Source: Mesorhizobium amorphae (lineage in GTDB: Bacteria; Pseudomonadota; Alphaproteobacteria; Rhizobiales; Rhizobiaceae). Taken from it: DNA of 64,000 bases. Numbering within the stretch: position 1 is the stretch's first letter; each line of letters begins with the position of its first letter. Positions 41,479 through 49,565 of this stretch are shown here, in pieces. The translations under genes and the position numbers were made by a program. The notes under the pieces are model-generated. The model saw only the letters and a list, made by a program, of their open reading frames with translations, was not told where the DNA came from and searched no databases. The DNA lies in the NCBI RefSeq assembly GCF_014843845.1, contig NZ_JHQS01000131.1:1-64000 (forward strand), in the 5' to 3' direction.

Positions 41479-41736
41479 GTGCGCACCCCGGCAAGACCGA
41501 AGCTGGATGGGTTGAAGAAAAGGCTCGATCGTTCGCGCGCCGAGCGCGAGCGCATGCCGCGCGACGGTTTCCTGCGCGAGACCTTCGTCCTGCCGCGCTC
41601 CGATGCGCGCCTCAAGGCCAAGGAATGGTTCGAGCGCTTCCCAAAACAGGCCTATTGGACCGAGATCGAAAGCTGGTTCGAACGGCCGGGGGATGTCATC
41701 GAATTCACGATCAGGCGGCTACCGGCTGCTGACTAG
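41479..41736 (+). CDS. Small conserved-looking cytosolic protein
   Basis: An 85-residue protein starting at GTG (AAGGAG lies 8-10 nt upstream). It is rich in Arg and aromatic residues (AKEWFERFPKQAYWTEIESW) and predicted as alpha/beta without signal or membrane segment. I do not recognise a family. It is divergent from hemF, 106 nt between start codons, and convergent with soxR (4-nt overlap). The clean ribosome-binding site and composition support a real gene. Confidence 0.65.
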   Translation: MRTPARPKLDGLKKRLDRSRAERERMPRDGFLRETFVLPRSDARLKAKEWFERFPKQAYWTEIESWFERPGDVIEFTIRRLPAAD

Positions 41737-42179
41737 CTCTCGACCACCAGCCTTCTTGCCCCCGTTCCTTGCTTCGCCAAACGGTCGCCCTTGTTCCTGA
41801 GCGGGCATTTGTCGATCGACATGCAGCCGCAGCCGATGCAGTCGGTCAGGCCGTCGCGCAGCTTCTTCAGCTGACTGATCTTTTGATCGAGGCTATCGCG
41901 CCAGGCCGTTGAAAGCAGATTCCAATCCTCGCGCGTCGGCGTGCGGCCCTCGGGCAGGGACTGAAGGGCGGCCGCGATCTCGGCCAGCGAGATTCCGACC
42001 TCCTGGGCGACCCGGATGATCGCCACCCGCCGCAGCACGTCGCGGCCGTAGCGCCGCTGGTTGCCCGACGTGCGGTGGCTGCGGATCAGCCCACGCGCCT
42101 CGTAGAAATGCAGCGCCGACACCGCGACACCGCTGCGCATCGCCACCTGGCCGACCGTCAATTCCGTTACCGGAGCCAT
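41733..42179 (-). CDS. soxR: Redox-sensitive transcriptional activator SoxR
   Basis: A 148-residue MerR-family regulator. The N-terminal winged helix reads LTVGQVAMRSGVAVSALHFY with EARGLI following, a dimerisation helix lies in the middle, and the [2Fe-2S] site is CIGCGCMSIDKC (CX2CXCX5C). Oxidation of the cluster by redox-cycling compounds activates target promoters. The start at 42179 begins at MAPVTELT. Upstream is a near-perfect SoxR box at 42198-42215. The gene that this box faces on the right seems missing or truncated, which is unusual. Confidence 0.96.
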   Translation of the reverse strand: MAPVTELTVGQVAMRSGVAVSALHFYEARGLIRSHRTSGNQRRYGRDVLRRVAIIRVAQEVGISLAEIAAALQSLPEGRTPTREDWNLLSTAWRDSLDQKISQLKKLRDGLTDCIGCGCMSIDKCPLRNKGDRLAKQGTGARRLVVES

Positions 42180-42193
42180 CTCGCACTTTCCGC

Positions 42194-42224
42194 TTGACCT
42201 CAAGTTAAGTTGAGCTTGTAGCGA
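42194..42224 (+). promoter_or_regulatory. SoxR-box promoter with 19-bp spacer
   Basis: CCTCAAGTTAAGTTGAGC (42198-42215) matches the E. coli soxS box at 16 of 18 positions. On the plus strand it lies between TTGACC (-35, 42194-42199) and TAGCGA (-10, 42219-42224) with a spacer of exactly 19 nt, the over-long spacer typical of MerR-activated promoters. It directs transcription rightwards, away from soxR. A ribosome-binding site (GAGGAGAAGG) and ATG follow at 42258. Confidence 0.85.
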
Positions 42225-42257
42225 AGAGATCCGAACAAGGCAAATGAGGAGAAGGCG

Positions 42258-42332
42258 ATGTGCGCCTGGGTGAAAATAACGGAAGCAGCTGAGGTCAGCG
42301 ACAGGGACGGCGGTGCCGCCGGACTCCAGATT
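42258..42332 (+). pseudogene. Possible remnant of a SoxR-controlled gene
   Basis: An ATG at 42258 with GAGGAGAAGG nine bases upstream follows the SoxR promoter. Its first 25 codons (MCAWVKITEAAEVSDRDGG ...) occupy the only free space. Afterwards the frame runs antisense through the convergent trmL gene to 42935, where the composition is merely that of a shadow. Either a SoxR target was deleted down to its first codons, a small peptide is made, or the transcript is an antisense RNA to trmL. Confidence 0.4.
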
Positions 42333-42791
42333 CTATCGCAACTGCCGGATCGCCTCACCCGCGACCATGGCGACGGAAAGCGCGACGTTGATGCTGCGCG
42401 TGCCCGGCTGCATCGGGATCACCAATCGCGCATCCGCGGCCTCGTGGACCGGATCCGGCACGCCTGCGGATTCGCGGCCGAACAGAAGGACGTCGCCATC
42501 GGCGAAGGCAAGGTCGGTGTAGGCGGTCGCGGCCTTGGTCGACAGCAGCACCAGGCGCCGCGCGCCACTTTTGCGCCATTGCTCGAAGGCGTGCCAGTCG
42601 ACATGCCGGGTCAGCGCCGCTATTTCGAGATAGTCCATGCCGGCCCGTTTCAGCGTCCTGTCGGAGAGCGGGAAGCCGGCCGGTTCGATGATTTCGACGC
42701 CGAGACCGAGGCACGCGGCGAAGCGCAGGATTGTTCCGGTGTTGCCGGCGATGTCAGGCTGGTAGAGCGCGATGCGGAGACGATCGTTCAT
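42333..42791 (-). CDS. trmL: tRNA (cytidine(34)-2'-O)-methyltransferase
   Basis: A 152-residue SPOUT-class methyltransferase. Typical blocks are ALYQPDIAGNTGTILRFAAC, IEPAGFPLSDRTLKRAGMDY, LLFGRESAGVPD and IPMQPGTRSINVALSVAM, forming the knotted SAM site. TrmL methylates the wobble position of tRNA-Leu isoacceptors. Length matches the family. Upstream (42792-43252) is a region with a small leader-like ORF on the other strand. The downstream end faces a SoxR-driven promoter, so antisense transcription over this gene is possible. Confidence 0.95.
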   Translation of the reverse strand: MNDRLRIALYQPDIAGNTGTILRFAACLGLGVEIIEPAGFPLSDRTLKRAGMDYLEIAALTRHVDWHAFEQWRKSGARRLVLLSTKAATAYTDLAFADGDVLLFGRESAGVPDPVHEAADARLVIPMQPGTRSINVALSVAMVAGEAIRQLR

Positions 42792-43252
42792 TTCCGCGTC
42801 TTGCTAATAAGTGGCAGATCGGCCACAGGGATTCCCCGGTTTCGAAGATTGCTGGACTGGCGGGTGGTCATTTTCTGCGAAGTCGAGTATACGCCTCTCA
42901 TTGTCAACCCGAACCGATGGAGGGGGAATTCATGATGACCATGCACATCCAGCACCTCTCCTGGGGCCATGTAGGCCCGATGGCGGTTTCGGTACGACGA
43001 TTCTCCTGACTTTCTAGACTCTGATCGCACCGATTCCCGCCGAACCCAGTTTTCGGCTCTCGAAGGAATCTTGCGATGTTTTTCAAACTGCCAAAGGGGC
43101 TCGACGCCCCACCTGAACGTGTCCGGGCCGACGCTTGCCGTCATGCCCTGACCGACGCAATGCGCGCCGACGCCCTCCGTGCCTTTGGCCGAATGCCGGC
43201 AGTCGAGCTTGCTTCACCCTTTTTATCGTATTTGCACATGGAGGACGGACCG
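42792..43252. other. Intergenic region with a leader-like small ORF
   Basis: 460 nt between trmL and the small gene at 43253. It holds the trmL promoter and, on the plus strand, a 25-codon ORF at 42932 with an excellent ribosome-binding site. A frame from 43076 joins in phase with the gene at 43253 and might be its N-terminus. Just before 43253, TTGCTT and TATCGT-like elements (43209-43230) could be a promoter. No repeat is seen. Confidence 0.45.
42932..43009 (+). CDS. Small leader-like ORF (25 aa)
   Basis: ATGATGACC at 42932 is preceded by GGAGGGGG six nt upstream, one of the strongest Shine-Dalgarno sequences in the window. The ORF runs 25 codons (MMTMHIQHLSWGHVGPMAV ...) to TGA at 43007. 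It has three His within residues 5-13, one Trp and ends in Arg-Arg. Neither a signal nor a known family is visible. It could be a leader peptide regulating the downstream gene or a free small protein. Confidence 0.45.
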   Translation: MMTMHIQHLSWGHVGPMAVSVRRFS

Positions 43253-43645
43253 ATGTTCGATCCCTACAAAATACCTGGTTCAAGAAGCCTGCACGAGCGC
43301 AAGATGGCGACCTGGGCGCTGCTGATCGGCGAAACCTATTCGTCGGCGGTCCACGCCGAAACGCGCCGGCGTCCGCATCGCGGCATGCTGCCCGATGTCG
43401 ACTTCTCGCGCGCGGTTCCCGACCCCAGCCGGCCGTCGCTGGTGCGCCGGATCATCAGGATGATCCAGCCGGGGGCGAAGGACCGGGCTGGCGGCATGCC
43501 GTCAGGATCGTCAAGCGAGCCTGTCGGCGAAAAGCACGCGAGCCCCTATATTGCGCGAAGCGGGACCAGCGACGCAGATGATTCCGTATCGCTGGTCCCA
43601 GGCGCCACGCAGTCCGGGAATTTCGTCCGTTCTCATGCCGCGTGA
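43253..43645 (+). CDS. Small basic protein of unknown function
   Basis: A 130-residue protein, starting MFDPYKIPGSRSLHERKMAT, with a hydrophobic-leaning ATWALLIGETYSSAVHAETR stretch and an Arg-rich middle (RRRPHRG, SLVRRIIRMI). I recognise no family. The ATG at 43253 has GGAGG eight nt upstream. An ATG at 43076 in the same frame, with AAGGAA seven nt upstream, would give 189 residues and cannot be excluded. The C-terminal 50 residues are low-complexity and doubtful. It ends 15 nt before the first ABC exporter gene and may belong to that operon. Confidence 0.5.
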   Translation: MFDPYKIPGSRSLHERKMATWALLIGETYSSAVHAETRRRPHRGMLPDVDFSRAVPDPSRPSLVRRIIRMIQPGAKDRAGGMPSGSSSEPVGEKHASPYIARSGTSDADDSVSLVPGATQSGNFVRSHAA

Positions 43646-43660
43646 GCGGAAAAGAGATTT

Positions 43661-45568
43661 ATGAGCATGATGATGTTTGGCTGGTTTGAGAAAAGGCTCG
43701 ATCCGTTCCCGGCAGCGGAACCGGTCGAGCCGCCGAAGACGCTGGTCGGCTTCTGCATGCATTATACACGCGGCGCCTGGCCCTACATCATCCTGGACGC
43801 GATCCTGGTGGCGGCGATTGCCTTTGCCGAGGTGTGGATGTTCGGCTTCCTCGGCCACATCGTCGATTGGCTGTCGGGGCAGAATCGCGAAACCTTCCTG
43901 CAGACCGAAGGCTCGAAGCTCGCCGGCATGGCCTTCATCGTCCTGTTCGCGCTGCCGGGCACGGTCTGGCTGCATTCTCTGCTCAACCAGCAGACGCTGA
44001 TGGGCAACTACCCGATGCGCATCCGCTGGCAGGTGCATCGCTATCTGCTGAAGCAGTCGATGGCCTTCTACCAGGACGAGTTCGCCGGACGCATCGCGAC
44101 CAAGCTGATGCAGACGGCGCTCGCCGTGCGCGAATGCGTCATCAAGCTCATCGACGTGCTCAACTACATCATCGTCTATTTCCTCGGCGTGTTGTTCATC
44201 GTCGGTTCCGCCGACTGGCGGCTGGCCACGCCGCTGGTCGTCTGGCTCATCGGCTATATCGGGCTGCTGCGCTTTTTCATTCCACGGCTCGGCAAGGTCG
44301 GCGAGGAGCAGGCAAATGCGCGCTCGACCATGACCGGCCGTGTCGTCGACAGCTACAGCAACATCCAGACAGTCAAGCTCTTCAGCCACGCGCGCCGCGA
44401 AGCCTCCTTCGCCAAGGAAGGCATGGCCGGCTTTCTCGATACGGTCTACCGGTCGATGCGGCTGGTGACGGTGCTCTACGGCATGCTCTACATCCTCAAC
44501 GCGCTGCTGTTGTTCTCCGTCACCACACTGTCGCTGTGGTTGTGGCTCGGCCAGGCGGTGACGATCGGTGCCGTCGCCGTGGTCATCGGCCTCGTGCTCA
44601 GGATGTGGGGCATGTCGCAATGGATCATGTGGGAAATGTCGAGCCTGTTCGAGAACGTCGGCACGGTGCAGGACGGCATCGCCTCGATCTCGCTGCCGCG
44701 CCTTGTCGTAGACAGGCCGGGTGCGAAGGACATCACCGTTGCCAGGGGTGAGATCCGTTTCGAGGACATCCGCTTCCACTACGGCAAGCAGAAGGGCGTC
44801 ATCGAGAACCTGTCGCTGACGGTGAAGCCGGGCGAGAAGGTCGGCATCGTCGGCCGTTCCGGTGCCGGCAAGTCGACGCTGGTCAACCTGCTTTTGCGGT
44901 TCTACGACCTCGAAGCTGGCAAGATCCTGATCGACGGCCAGGAGATCGCTTCGGTGACGCAGGATTCGCTGCGCGCGCAGATCGGCATGGTGACGCAGGA
45001 CACCTCCCTGCTGCACCGCTCGGTGCGCGAGAACATCCTCTATGGCCGTCCGGACGCGACCCACGAGATGCTGCTCGAGGCGGCGGCGCGGGCCGAGGCG
45101 GTCGACTTTATCGGCGGGCTCATCGACGCCAGCGGCCGCAAGGGGTTCGACGCCCATGTCGGCGACCGCGGCGTCAAATTGTCCGGCGGCCAGCGGCAAC
45201 GCATCGCCATTGCCCGCGTTATGCTGAAGGACGCGCCGATTCTCATTCTCGACGAGGCGACGTCAGCGCTCGATTCGGAAGCCGAGGCCGCCATCCAGGA
45301 GAACCTCTACAGGCTTATGCAGGGCAAGACCGTCATCGCCATCGCGCACCGGCTGTCGACCATCGCGGCGATGGACAGGCTCGTCGTCATGGACATGGGC
45401 CGTGTCATCGAGGAAGGTTCGCACGAGGAACTGGTGGCCAAGGGCGGACTCTACGCGCAGCTCTGGCAGCGCCAGTCGGGCGGCTTCCTGCTCGACGAGA
45501 GGCCGGCCGAGGCCGCCAACGACGCTGTCGCCAACGATATTGGCGCCAAGGGTGAAGCCGCCGAATGA
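43661..45568 (+). CDS. ABC half-exporter (permease fused to ATPase), first of pair
   Basis: A 635-residue type I exporter half. Residues about 40-320 contain six membrane helices (e.g. YIILDAILVAAIAFAEVWMF; YGMLYILNALLLFSVTTLSL). The ATPase domain shows Walker A GRSGAGKSTLVN (about 400), signature VKLSGGQRQRIAIARVML, Walker B ILILDEATSALDSE and switch His in IAIAHRLSTIA. Overlap of 4 nt with the second half-exporter predicts a heterodimer. Substrate unknown; relatives export lipids, peptides or drugs. No accessory membrane-fusion gene is near. Confidence 0.92.
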   Translation: MSMMMFGWFEKRLDPFPAAEPVEPPKTLVGFCMHYTRGAWPYIILDAILVAAIAFAEVWMFGFLGHIVDWLSGQNRETFLQTEGSKLAGMAFIVLFALPGTVWLHSLLNQQTLMGNYPMRIRWQVHRYLLKQSMAFYQDEFAGRIATKLMQTALAVRECVIKLIDVLNYIIVYFLGVLFIVGSADWRLATPLVVWLIGYIGLLRFFIPRLGKVGEEQANARSTMTGRVVDSYSNIQTVKLFSHARREASFAKEGMAGFLDTVYRSMRLVTVLYGMLYILNALLLFSVTTLSLWLWLGQAVTIGAVAVVIGLVLRMWGMSQWIMWEMSSLFENVGTVQDGIASISLPRLVVDRPGAKDITVARGEIRFEDIRFHYGKQKGVIENLSLTVKPGEKVGIVGRSGAGKSTLVNLLLRFYDLEAGKILIDGQEIASVTQDSLRAQIGMVTQDTSLLHRSVRENILYGRPDATHEMLLEAAARAEAVDFIGGLIDASGRKGFDAHVGDRGVKLSGGQRQRIAIARVMLKDAPILILDEATSALDSEAEAAIQENLYRLMQGKTVIAIAHRLSTIAAMDRLVVMDMGRVIEEGSHEELVAKGGLYAQLWQRQSGGFLLDERPAEAANDAVANDIGAKGEAAE

Positions 45569-47445
45569 TGACTGCCGTCTACCGCTGGTTCGAGAACTGG
45601 GTCTATCCGTTCCGGGAGCCGGCGAGTCTCAGGCCACCTGCCAGCGTCGGCGGCTTCCTCTGGCACTATGTCGGGCAGGCGAAGTTTGCCTTCTTCGCCA
45701 TGCTGGTCATCGGCGGCATCGCGCCGCTGGTCGAGGCCGGACTGTTCTATTTCGTCGGGCGGCTGGTCGACATTCTCGACCAGCTTCCCGAACGCAGCTG
45801 GCACGCTTTGTGGACCGCCGCCGGCCCCGAACTCGTCTTCATGGCCGCGGTGGTGCTGGTCGTCCGCACCCTCGTCGTCGGCCTGTCGGCGCTGGTCGAC
45901 GAGCAGACGATCACGCCAGGTTTCTACAATCTGGTGCGCTGGCAGGGGCATCGCCACGTCTCGCGCCAGTCCTACGCCTTCTTCCAGAACGATTTCGCCG
46001 GCCGCATCGCCACAAAGGTCTGGCAGGCCGGGCAGGCGACCGGCGACCTGATGGAGAGCTTCATCGAGGTCGTCTGGTTCATGATCGTCTACACGGTGAC
46101 GACGCTGGCCCTGGTCGCCGGCCTCGATCTCAGGCTGGCGTTGCTGGTGGTGATCTGGATCACCGCCTTCGGCTTTCTGGCCAAGTTCTACCTGCCGGCG
46201 ATCCGCAAACATGCCGAGGCGACCGCCGAGGCTGGCTCGATGATCACCGGCCGCATCGTCGATTCCTATTCCAACGTGCAGACGCTGAAGCTGTTCTCGG
46301 CCGATGGCGACGACCGCTATATCCGGAACGGCTTCGACATCTATCTCGATGCGCTGCGGCCATTCACGCGCAGGCTGACCGGCGTGCGCATGGCGCTGAC
46401 GACGCTGTCGGGCATCATGATAACGGCGATCGCCGGCTTTGCCATCTATCTCTGGGTGGAAGGCTCGATCACCGTCGGCGCGGTCGCCTTCACGCTGTCG
46501 CTGGTGCTCAGGCTCAACATGCTGCTTGGCCGGCTGATGATGCAGCTCAACAGCATCCTCAGGAATCTCGGCGTGCTGGAGAATTCCAAGGCGCTGATTT
46601 CGCAGCCGCTCGGCCTGACCGATGCGCCGGATGCCGGCGAGCTTGTCGTGGGCGGCGGCCGCATCGAGGTGAAGAACGTCACTTTCCACTACGGCAAAGG
46701 GTTCGGCGTGCTCGACGGCATCGATCTCGTGGTGCGGCCGGGTGAAAAGGTCGGGCTGGTCGGGCCGTCCGGCGCCGGCAAGACGACCTTGGCCAATCTG
46801 ATCCTGCGCCTCTACGACCTCGAGGGCGGCAAGGTCCTGATCGACGGGCAGGACATATCGGGCGTGACGCAGAACTCGCTGCGCGCCAATATCGGCGTCG
46901 TCAGCCAGGATACAGCACTTTTCCATCGCTCACTGCGCGACAACATCAAGCTCGGCATGCCGGATGCGACCGAGGCGCAAGTGGTCGCGGCGGCCAGGAA
47001 GGCCGAGGCGCACGAGTTCATCCTCGGCCTGCGCGACAACAAAGACCGTAAGGGCTACGAGGCCTATGTTGGCGAGCGCGGCGTGAAGCTGTCCGGCGGC
47101 CAACGCCAGCGCGTGGCGATCGCCCGCGTCTTCCTCAAGGACGCACCGATCCTGATCCTCGACGAGGCGACCTCGGCGCTCGATTCCGACATCGAGGCGG
47201 CGATCCAGGAGAATCTGGCACGACTGATGGAGAACAAGACGGTCATCGCCATCGCCCACCGGCTGTCGACGATCGCGGCGCTTGACCGGCTGGTGGTGCT
47301 CGACGGCGGCCGCATCGTCGAGCAAGGCACGCATGACGAACTGGTGGCGCTCGACGGGCTCTATGCACGGCTGTGGAAACGGCAGTCCGGCGGCTTCCTG
47401 TTCAACGAGGAAAGCGTGCTGGAAGAGACGCGTCCGGCGGAGTAG
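45565..47445 (+). CDS. ABC half-exporter (permease fused to ATPase), second of pair
   Basis: A 626-residue paralogue of the preceding protein with the same order: six membrane helices (AMLVIGGIAPLVEAGLFYFV; TLSGIMITAIAGFAIYLWVE), then Walker A GPSGAGKTTLANLILRLYDL, signature VKLSGGQRQRVAIARVFL, Walker B ILILDEATSALDSD and switch His AIAHRLSTIAAL. Both nucleotide sites look competent by eye, in contrast to heterodimers with one degenerate site. The ATGA overlap with the first half indicates stoichiometric production. A GNAT gene follows after 3 nt. Confidence 0.92.
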   Translation: MMTAVYRWFENWVYPFREPASLRPPASVGGFLWHYVGQAKFAFFAMLVIGGIAPLVEAGLFYFVGRLVDILDQLPERSWHALWTAAGPELVFMAAVVLVVRTLVVGLSALVDEQTITPGFYNLVRWQGHRHVSRQSYAFFQNDFAGRIATKVWQAGQATGDLMESFIEVVWFMIVYTVTTLALVAGLDLRLALLVVIWITAFGFLAKFYLPAIRKHAEATAEAGSMITGRIVDSYSNVQTLKLFSADGDDRYIRNGFDIYLDALRPFTRRLTGVRMALTTLSGIMITAIAGFAIYLWVEGSITVGAVAFTLSLVLRLNMLLGRLMMQLNSILRNLGVLENSKALISQPLGLTDAPDAGELVVGGGRIEVKNVTFHYGKGFGVLDGIDLVVRPGEKVGLVGPSGAGKTTLANLILRLYDLEGGKVLIDGQDISGVTQNSLRANIGVVSQDTALFHRSLRDNIKLGMPDATEAQVVAAARKAEAHEFILGLRDNKDRKGYEAYVGERGVKLSGGQRQRVAIARVFLKDAPILILDEATSALDSDIEAAIQENLARLMENKTVIAIAHRLSTIAALDRLVVLDGGRIVEQGTHDELVALDGLYARLWKRQSGGFLFNEESVLEETRPAE

Positions 47446-47448
47446 GGC

Positions 47449-47937
47449 ATGGGCGGATCGATGGTAACCGGCTATGTGCTGAAGCGGCTGCGGCCGACGA
47501 CGCCAGCCTTCCGCGCATTGATGGAAGAGAGCCGCCTCGAGGGATACTGGATGCTGGTGCGCCTGGCCGATGGCTGGGCAAGCCGCCGCAACAGGTTCCT
47601 GAAACATGGCGAGGCGCTGTTTGGTGTCTGGCATGGCCGCGAAGTCGTTGGTGTGTGTGGGCTGAACATCGACCCCTATTTCGACGGCAGGGAGCAAGGC
47701 CGGGTCCGTCACCTGTTCGTCAGCGCGCTGCATCGCCGCAACGGTGTCGGCAGAATGCTGGTCGAGACGGTTGTCGACAGGGCACGTCGACATTTCGCCG
47801 CGCTGAACACAAGGGCGCCGCAGGAAGCCTTCGCTTTCTATGAGGGACTTGGCTTCGGGCCGGTCAAGGGCGAAGAATTCGTCACCCATCGTATGACGTT
47901 CGAGACAAAGTCCGCGGTCGGCAGGAAAGGAGACTGA
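47449..47937 (+). CDS. GNAT family N-acetyltransferase
   Basis: A 162-residue GNAT. The acetyl-CoA binding motif A appears as VRHLFVSALHRRNGVGRMLV (the RRNGVG loop), with motif B near AFAFYEGLGFGPV. Substrate unknown. The ATG at 47449 has GGAG six nt upstream, and another ATG four codons later is possible. It lies 3 nt after the ABC exporter and one base before DUF6665, so it is part of that operon. Acetylation of an exporter substrate or a resistance role is conceivable only from context. Confidence 0.85.
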   Translation: MGGSMVTGYVLKRLRPTTPAFRALMEESRLEGYWMLVRLADGWASRRNRFLKHGEALFGVWHGREVVGVCGLNIDPYFDGREQGRVRHLFVSALHRRNGVGRMLVETVVDRARRHFAALNTRAPQEAFAFYEGLGFGPVKGEEFVTHRMTFETKSAVGRKGD

Positions 47938-47938
47938 G

Positions 47939-48247
47939 ATGTCGTTGCGCCCGCCGTCCACCGGCAGTTCGGCCGGGGAAGCCGCCTTCGACGCGCTCGG
48001 CCATGAAATCCTGGCCGAGAAGGCAGCGGCGCTCGGGCGCGCCGGGCAGCGCGTCGAGGAGACGCTGGCCAAGCTGCGTGAGAATGGAGACGACAAGGAG
48101 CAGCGGCCCAGGCTCCTCAAGGAAGCGGCCGAAGCCGTGCACGGCTACTTCATCCAGCGCGAACTCTGCGGCCTGCGCAAGCACGACGTGGTGATCCGTG
48201 AGTACGATATCCCAAGGGCCGTGTTGGTCAGGCTCGGTGCCAAATAG
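47939..48247 (+). CDS. DUF6665 family small protein
   Basis: A 102-residue helical protein that I match to DUF6665, function unknown. Residues 15-70 are Ala/Glu/Arg-rich helices (AAFDALGHEILAEKAAALGR), and the end has mixed strand character (HDVVIREYDIPRAVLVRL). No signal or membrane segment. It starts one base after the GNAT stop, with AGGAGACTGAG before the ATG, so it is the last gene of the exporter operon. An R3 repeat follows. Confidence 0.75.
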   Translation: MSLRPPSTGSSAGEAAFDALGHEILAEKAAALGRAGQRVEETLAKLRENGDDKEQRPRLLKEAAEAVHGYFIQRELCGLRKHDVVIREYDIPRAVLVRLGAK

Positions 48248-48263
48248 CGCTGTCTTTTTGTTT

Positions 48264-48332
48264 GACCATGATCTTTTCCGAAAACCGGCCTCCACTTTTT
48301 GCTACGCTGACCTTCTGCTCGGGATCATGGTC
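48264..48332. repeat. Dispersed intergenic repeat, family R3, intact copy
   Basis: GACCATGATC (48264-48273) and GATCATGGTC (48323-48332) are perfect inverted 10-nt ends around TTTTCCGAAAACCGG and a central region. It occupies the gap between the convergent DUF6665 and cupin genes, and its last base is the first base of the cupin stop codon. Same family as 39752-39822. Confidence 0.68.
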
Positions 48333-48676
48333 TACTCCAGCCATTTGGTGATGAAGCTGCCGTTCTCGTGGATATCGGTGGTCTCGAGCGCGCCCGGGCC
48401 GAGATTGGTGAATTTGTGCGGCGTGTCCGGCGGCACGATGACGATCTGGCCGGCGGACGCCTCGATCTGCCGGTCGCCGACCGTGAACAGTCCGGTGCCC
48501 TGACGGATGATGAAGATCTCTGCGTAGGGATGGCTGTGCAGACGTGGGCCGCCGCCGACGTCAGGCAAATAGTTGAAGATCAGGCAGCTGTTGGAGCCAA
48601 AGGCGCCGCACTGCAGCTCGCCTTGCCAGCAGTCGGGCGCCTCGGCCCATGTGTCGCGGTCTATGATATGCGCCAT
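48332..48676 (-). CDS. Cupin domain protein
   Basis: A 114-residue single-domain cupin. Motif 1 is seen in GPRLHSHPYAEIFIIRQGTG (HxH with downstream Glu) and motif 2 in IVIVPPDTPHKFTNLGPG (His near the end), giving a 3-His/1-Glu metal site. The activity is unknown; small cupins are isomerases, dioxygenases or sugar/ligand binders. The start at 48676 (MAHIIDRD) was chosen because TTCTCC (GGAGAA on the coding strand) is just upstream; the longer frame is rejected. Convergent with DUF6665. Confidence 0.87.
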   Translation of the reverse strand: MAHIIDRDTWAEAPDCWQGELQCGAFGSNSCLIFNYLPDVGGGPRLHSHPYAEIFIIRQGTGLFTVGDRQIEASAGQIVIVPPDTPHKFTNLGPGALETTDIHENGSFITKWLE

Positions 48677-48988
48677 AGGAGAAGAATAGACCCGGCCTGC
48701 GGCGGCTGTCGAGGCGACCACGGGCCTGGATTTCGCGCGGGATTTCCGGTCGTTTCGCTGTGTCGGGCGGTCAGCCGGCACAGTGCTTTGGAAAGCGGCG
48801 CCGTGTCCCCGCGACAATCTGCCCTTGTGCCTCCACCCCGCTGGACAAAAACGGGCTTCACGCATAAACCGAAGTCCAAATGCCGGAGGAGTTCGCTAGC
48901 CTGTTCGCCATGCGCTGTCGGGTTGGCGTGAATGAGCGGGGAACAGGCTCGACCACCGGCACGGACGAGGCGAAAGGATCAGGCACCC

Positions 48989-49549
48989 GTGAGCGCAACC
49001 GACACCCAGGATCCCAACCGTCGTGATTTTCTCTACGTCGCCACCGGCATGGCCGCTGTGGTCGGCGCGGGCGCCGTCGCATGGCCGTTCATCGACCAGA
49101 TGCGCCCCGATGCCTCGACGTTGGCGCTGGCCTCGGTCGAGGTCGATGTCGCTTCGCTGACGCCGGGCATGTCGCTGATCGTCAAATGGCGCGGCAAGCC
49201 GGTCGTGGTGCGCAACCGCACCGAGCAGGAGATGAAGGACGGCGAGGCCGTCAACCTCGCCGAGCTCAAGGATCCGATCGCCCGCAACGCCAACCTGCCG
49301 GCCGATGCCCCGGCGACTGATGCCAACCGGACCATGCCCGGCAAGGAAGCCTGGATGGTGATGGTGCAGGTCTGCACCCATCTGGGCTGCATCCCGCTCG
49401 GCCAGGAAGGCGATTTCGGCGGCTGGTTCTGCCCGTGCCACGGTTCGGTGTACGACACCGCCGGCCGTATCCGCCAAGGTCCGGCACCGGAGAACATGGC
49501 GGTGCCGGTATTCAAGTTCATTTCCGATACCAAGATCCTTATCGGTTGA
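48989..49549 (+). CDS. petA: Ubiquinol-cytochrome c reductase Rieske iron-sulfur subunit
   Basis: A 186-residue Rieske protein. It starts at GTG (48989) with AAAGGA upstream. A twin-arginine signal-anchor (RRDFLYVATGMAAVVGAGAV) leads the [2Fe-2S] domain into the periplasm. Cluster ligands are in CTHLGC and CPCHGS, including the disulfide cysteines. An ATG at 48932 would add 19 Arg/Pro-rich residues and lacks a ribosome-binding site. First gene of petABC, 16 nt before petB. Confidence 0.93.
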   Translation: MSATDTQDPNRRDFLYVATGMAAVVGAGAVAWPFIDQMRPDASTLALASVEVDVASLTPGMSLIVKWRGKPVVVRNRTEQEMKDGEAVNLAELKDPIARNANLPADAPATDANRTMPGKEAWMVMVQVCTHLGCIPLGQEGDFGGWFCPCHGSVYDTAGRIRQGPAPENMAVPVFKFISDTKILIG

Positions 49550-49565
49550 GGCAGGGGATATTTCG

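Noticed and set aside
42333..42935. Continuation of the frame from 42258 as a real 225-residue protein
   Set aside because: Beyond 42332 it lies antisense to trmL and its composition is shadow-like. Only the first codons and the promoter are kept as a possible remnant.
43511..45199. 562-codon minus-strand frame opposite the first ABC exporter
   Set aside because: The plus strand encodes a complete exporter with all ATPase motifs. The minus frame is a shadow rich in Asp, His and Arg.
43661..47445. Heterodimeric exporter with one degenerate ATPase site
   Set aside because: Both chains keep Walker A, signature, catalytic Glu and switch His, so no asymmetry can be claimed from sequence.
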